The translations under genes and the position numbers were made by a program. The notes beneath the pieces are model-generated. The model had not been told where the DNA came from. It searched no databases and saw only the letters and a list, made by a program, of their open reading frames with translations. Positions 5,750-5,788 of a stretch of DNA of 5,788 bases are shown piece after piece. Source of the DNA: Helicobacteraceae bacterium (GTDB lineage: Bacteria > Campylobacterota > Campylobacteria > Campylobacterales > Sulfurimonadaceae); NCBI GenBank assembly GCA_030613795.1, contig JAUWLG010000098.1, positions 1 through 5,788 on the forward strand, given 5' to 3'. Positions within the stretch are counted from its first letter, which is position 1; each line of letters begins with the position of its first letter.

Positions 5750-5788
5750 CTCGTGCTTGCTAGTTGTTTAGTCTAAAGTGCTTAGTCC

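Overview
The window looks like chromosomal core sequence from a member of the Campylobacterota (Epsilonproteobacteria), most likely a free-living Sulfurimonas/Sulfuricurvum-type relative rather than Campylobacter or Helicobacter. This rests on three points: close resemblance of the DapA and PgsA proteins to Campylobacter/Helicobacter versions as I remember them, the gene order pyrD - M16 peptidase - dapA - SDR reductase - pgsA (the order I recall around H. pylori HP1011-HP1016), and moderate-GC genes with AT-rich gaps. No database search was possible, so the genus is inference.

All six genes lie on the minus strand, so they are transcribed from right to left. From the right edge: a 221-base non-coding stretch (5568-5788) holds two hairpins, G-tracts, a pair of direct repeats and a TATAAT -10 box. 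Then come pyrD (4512-5567), a secreted M16 zinc peptidase (3211-4512), dapA (2313-3209) and a FabL-type enoyl-ACP reductase (1543-2313). These four are joined by 1-base overlaps (TAATG twice) or a 1-base gap and form an evident operon. A 145-base AT-rich gap (1398-1542) follows, with a candidate promoter and a perfect 6-1-6 inverted repeat. Then come pgsA (846-1397) and, overlapping it by one base, the start of rseP (1-846), which runs off the left edge.

The operon mixes pyrimidine synthesis (PyrD), lysine/peptidoglycan precursor synthesis (DapA), probable fatty-acid elongation (FabL type), phosphatidylglycerol synthesis (PgsA) and envelope proteolysis (M16 peptidase, RseP). The common theme is growth and envelope building. 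I see no mobile element, CRISPR array, tRNA, rRNA or defence system, and no evidence of an undescribed multi-gene system. The most notable points are (i) PgsA lacks the third aspartate of the otherwise intact CDP-alcohol phosphotransferase motif (Ala75), (ii) the SDR gene has the Tyr-x6-Lys spacing of enoyl-ACP reductases instead of the classical SDR Tyr-x3-Lys, and (iii) there are small unassigned structures upstream of pyrD and of pgsA.
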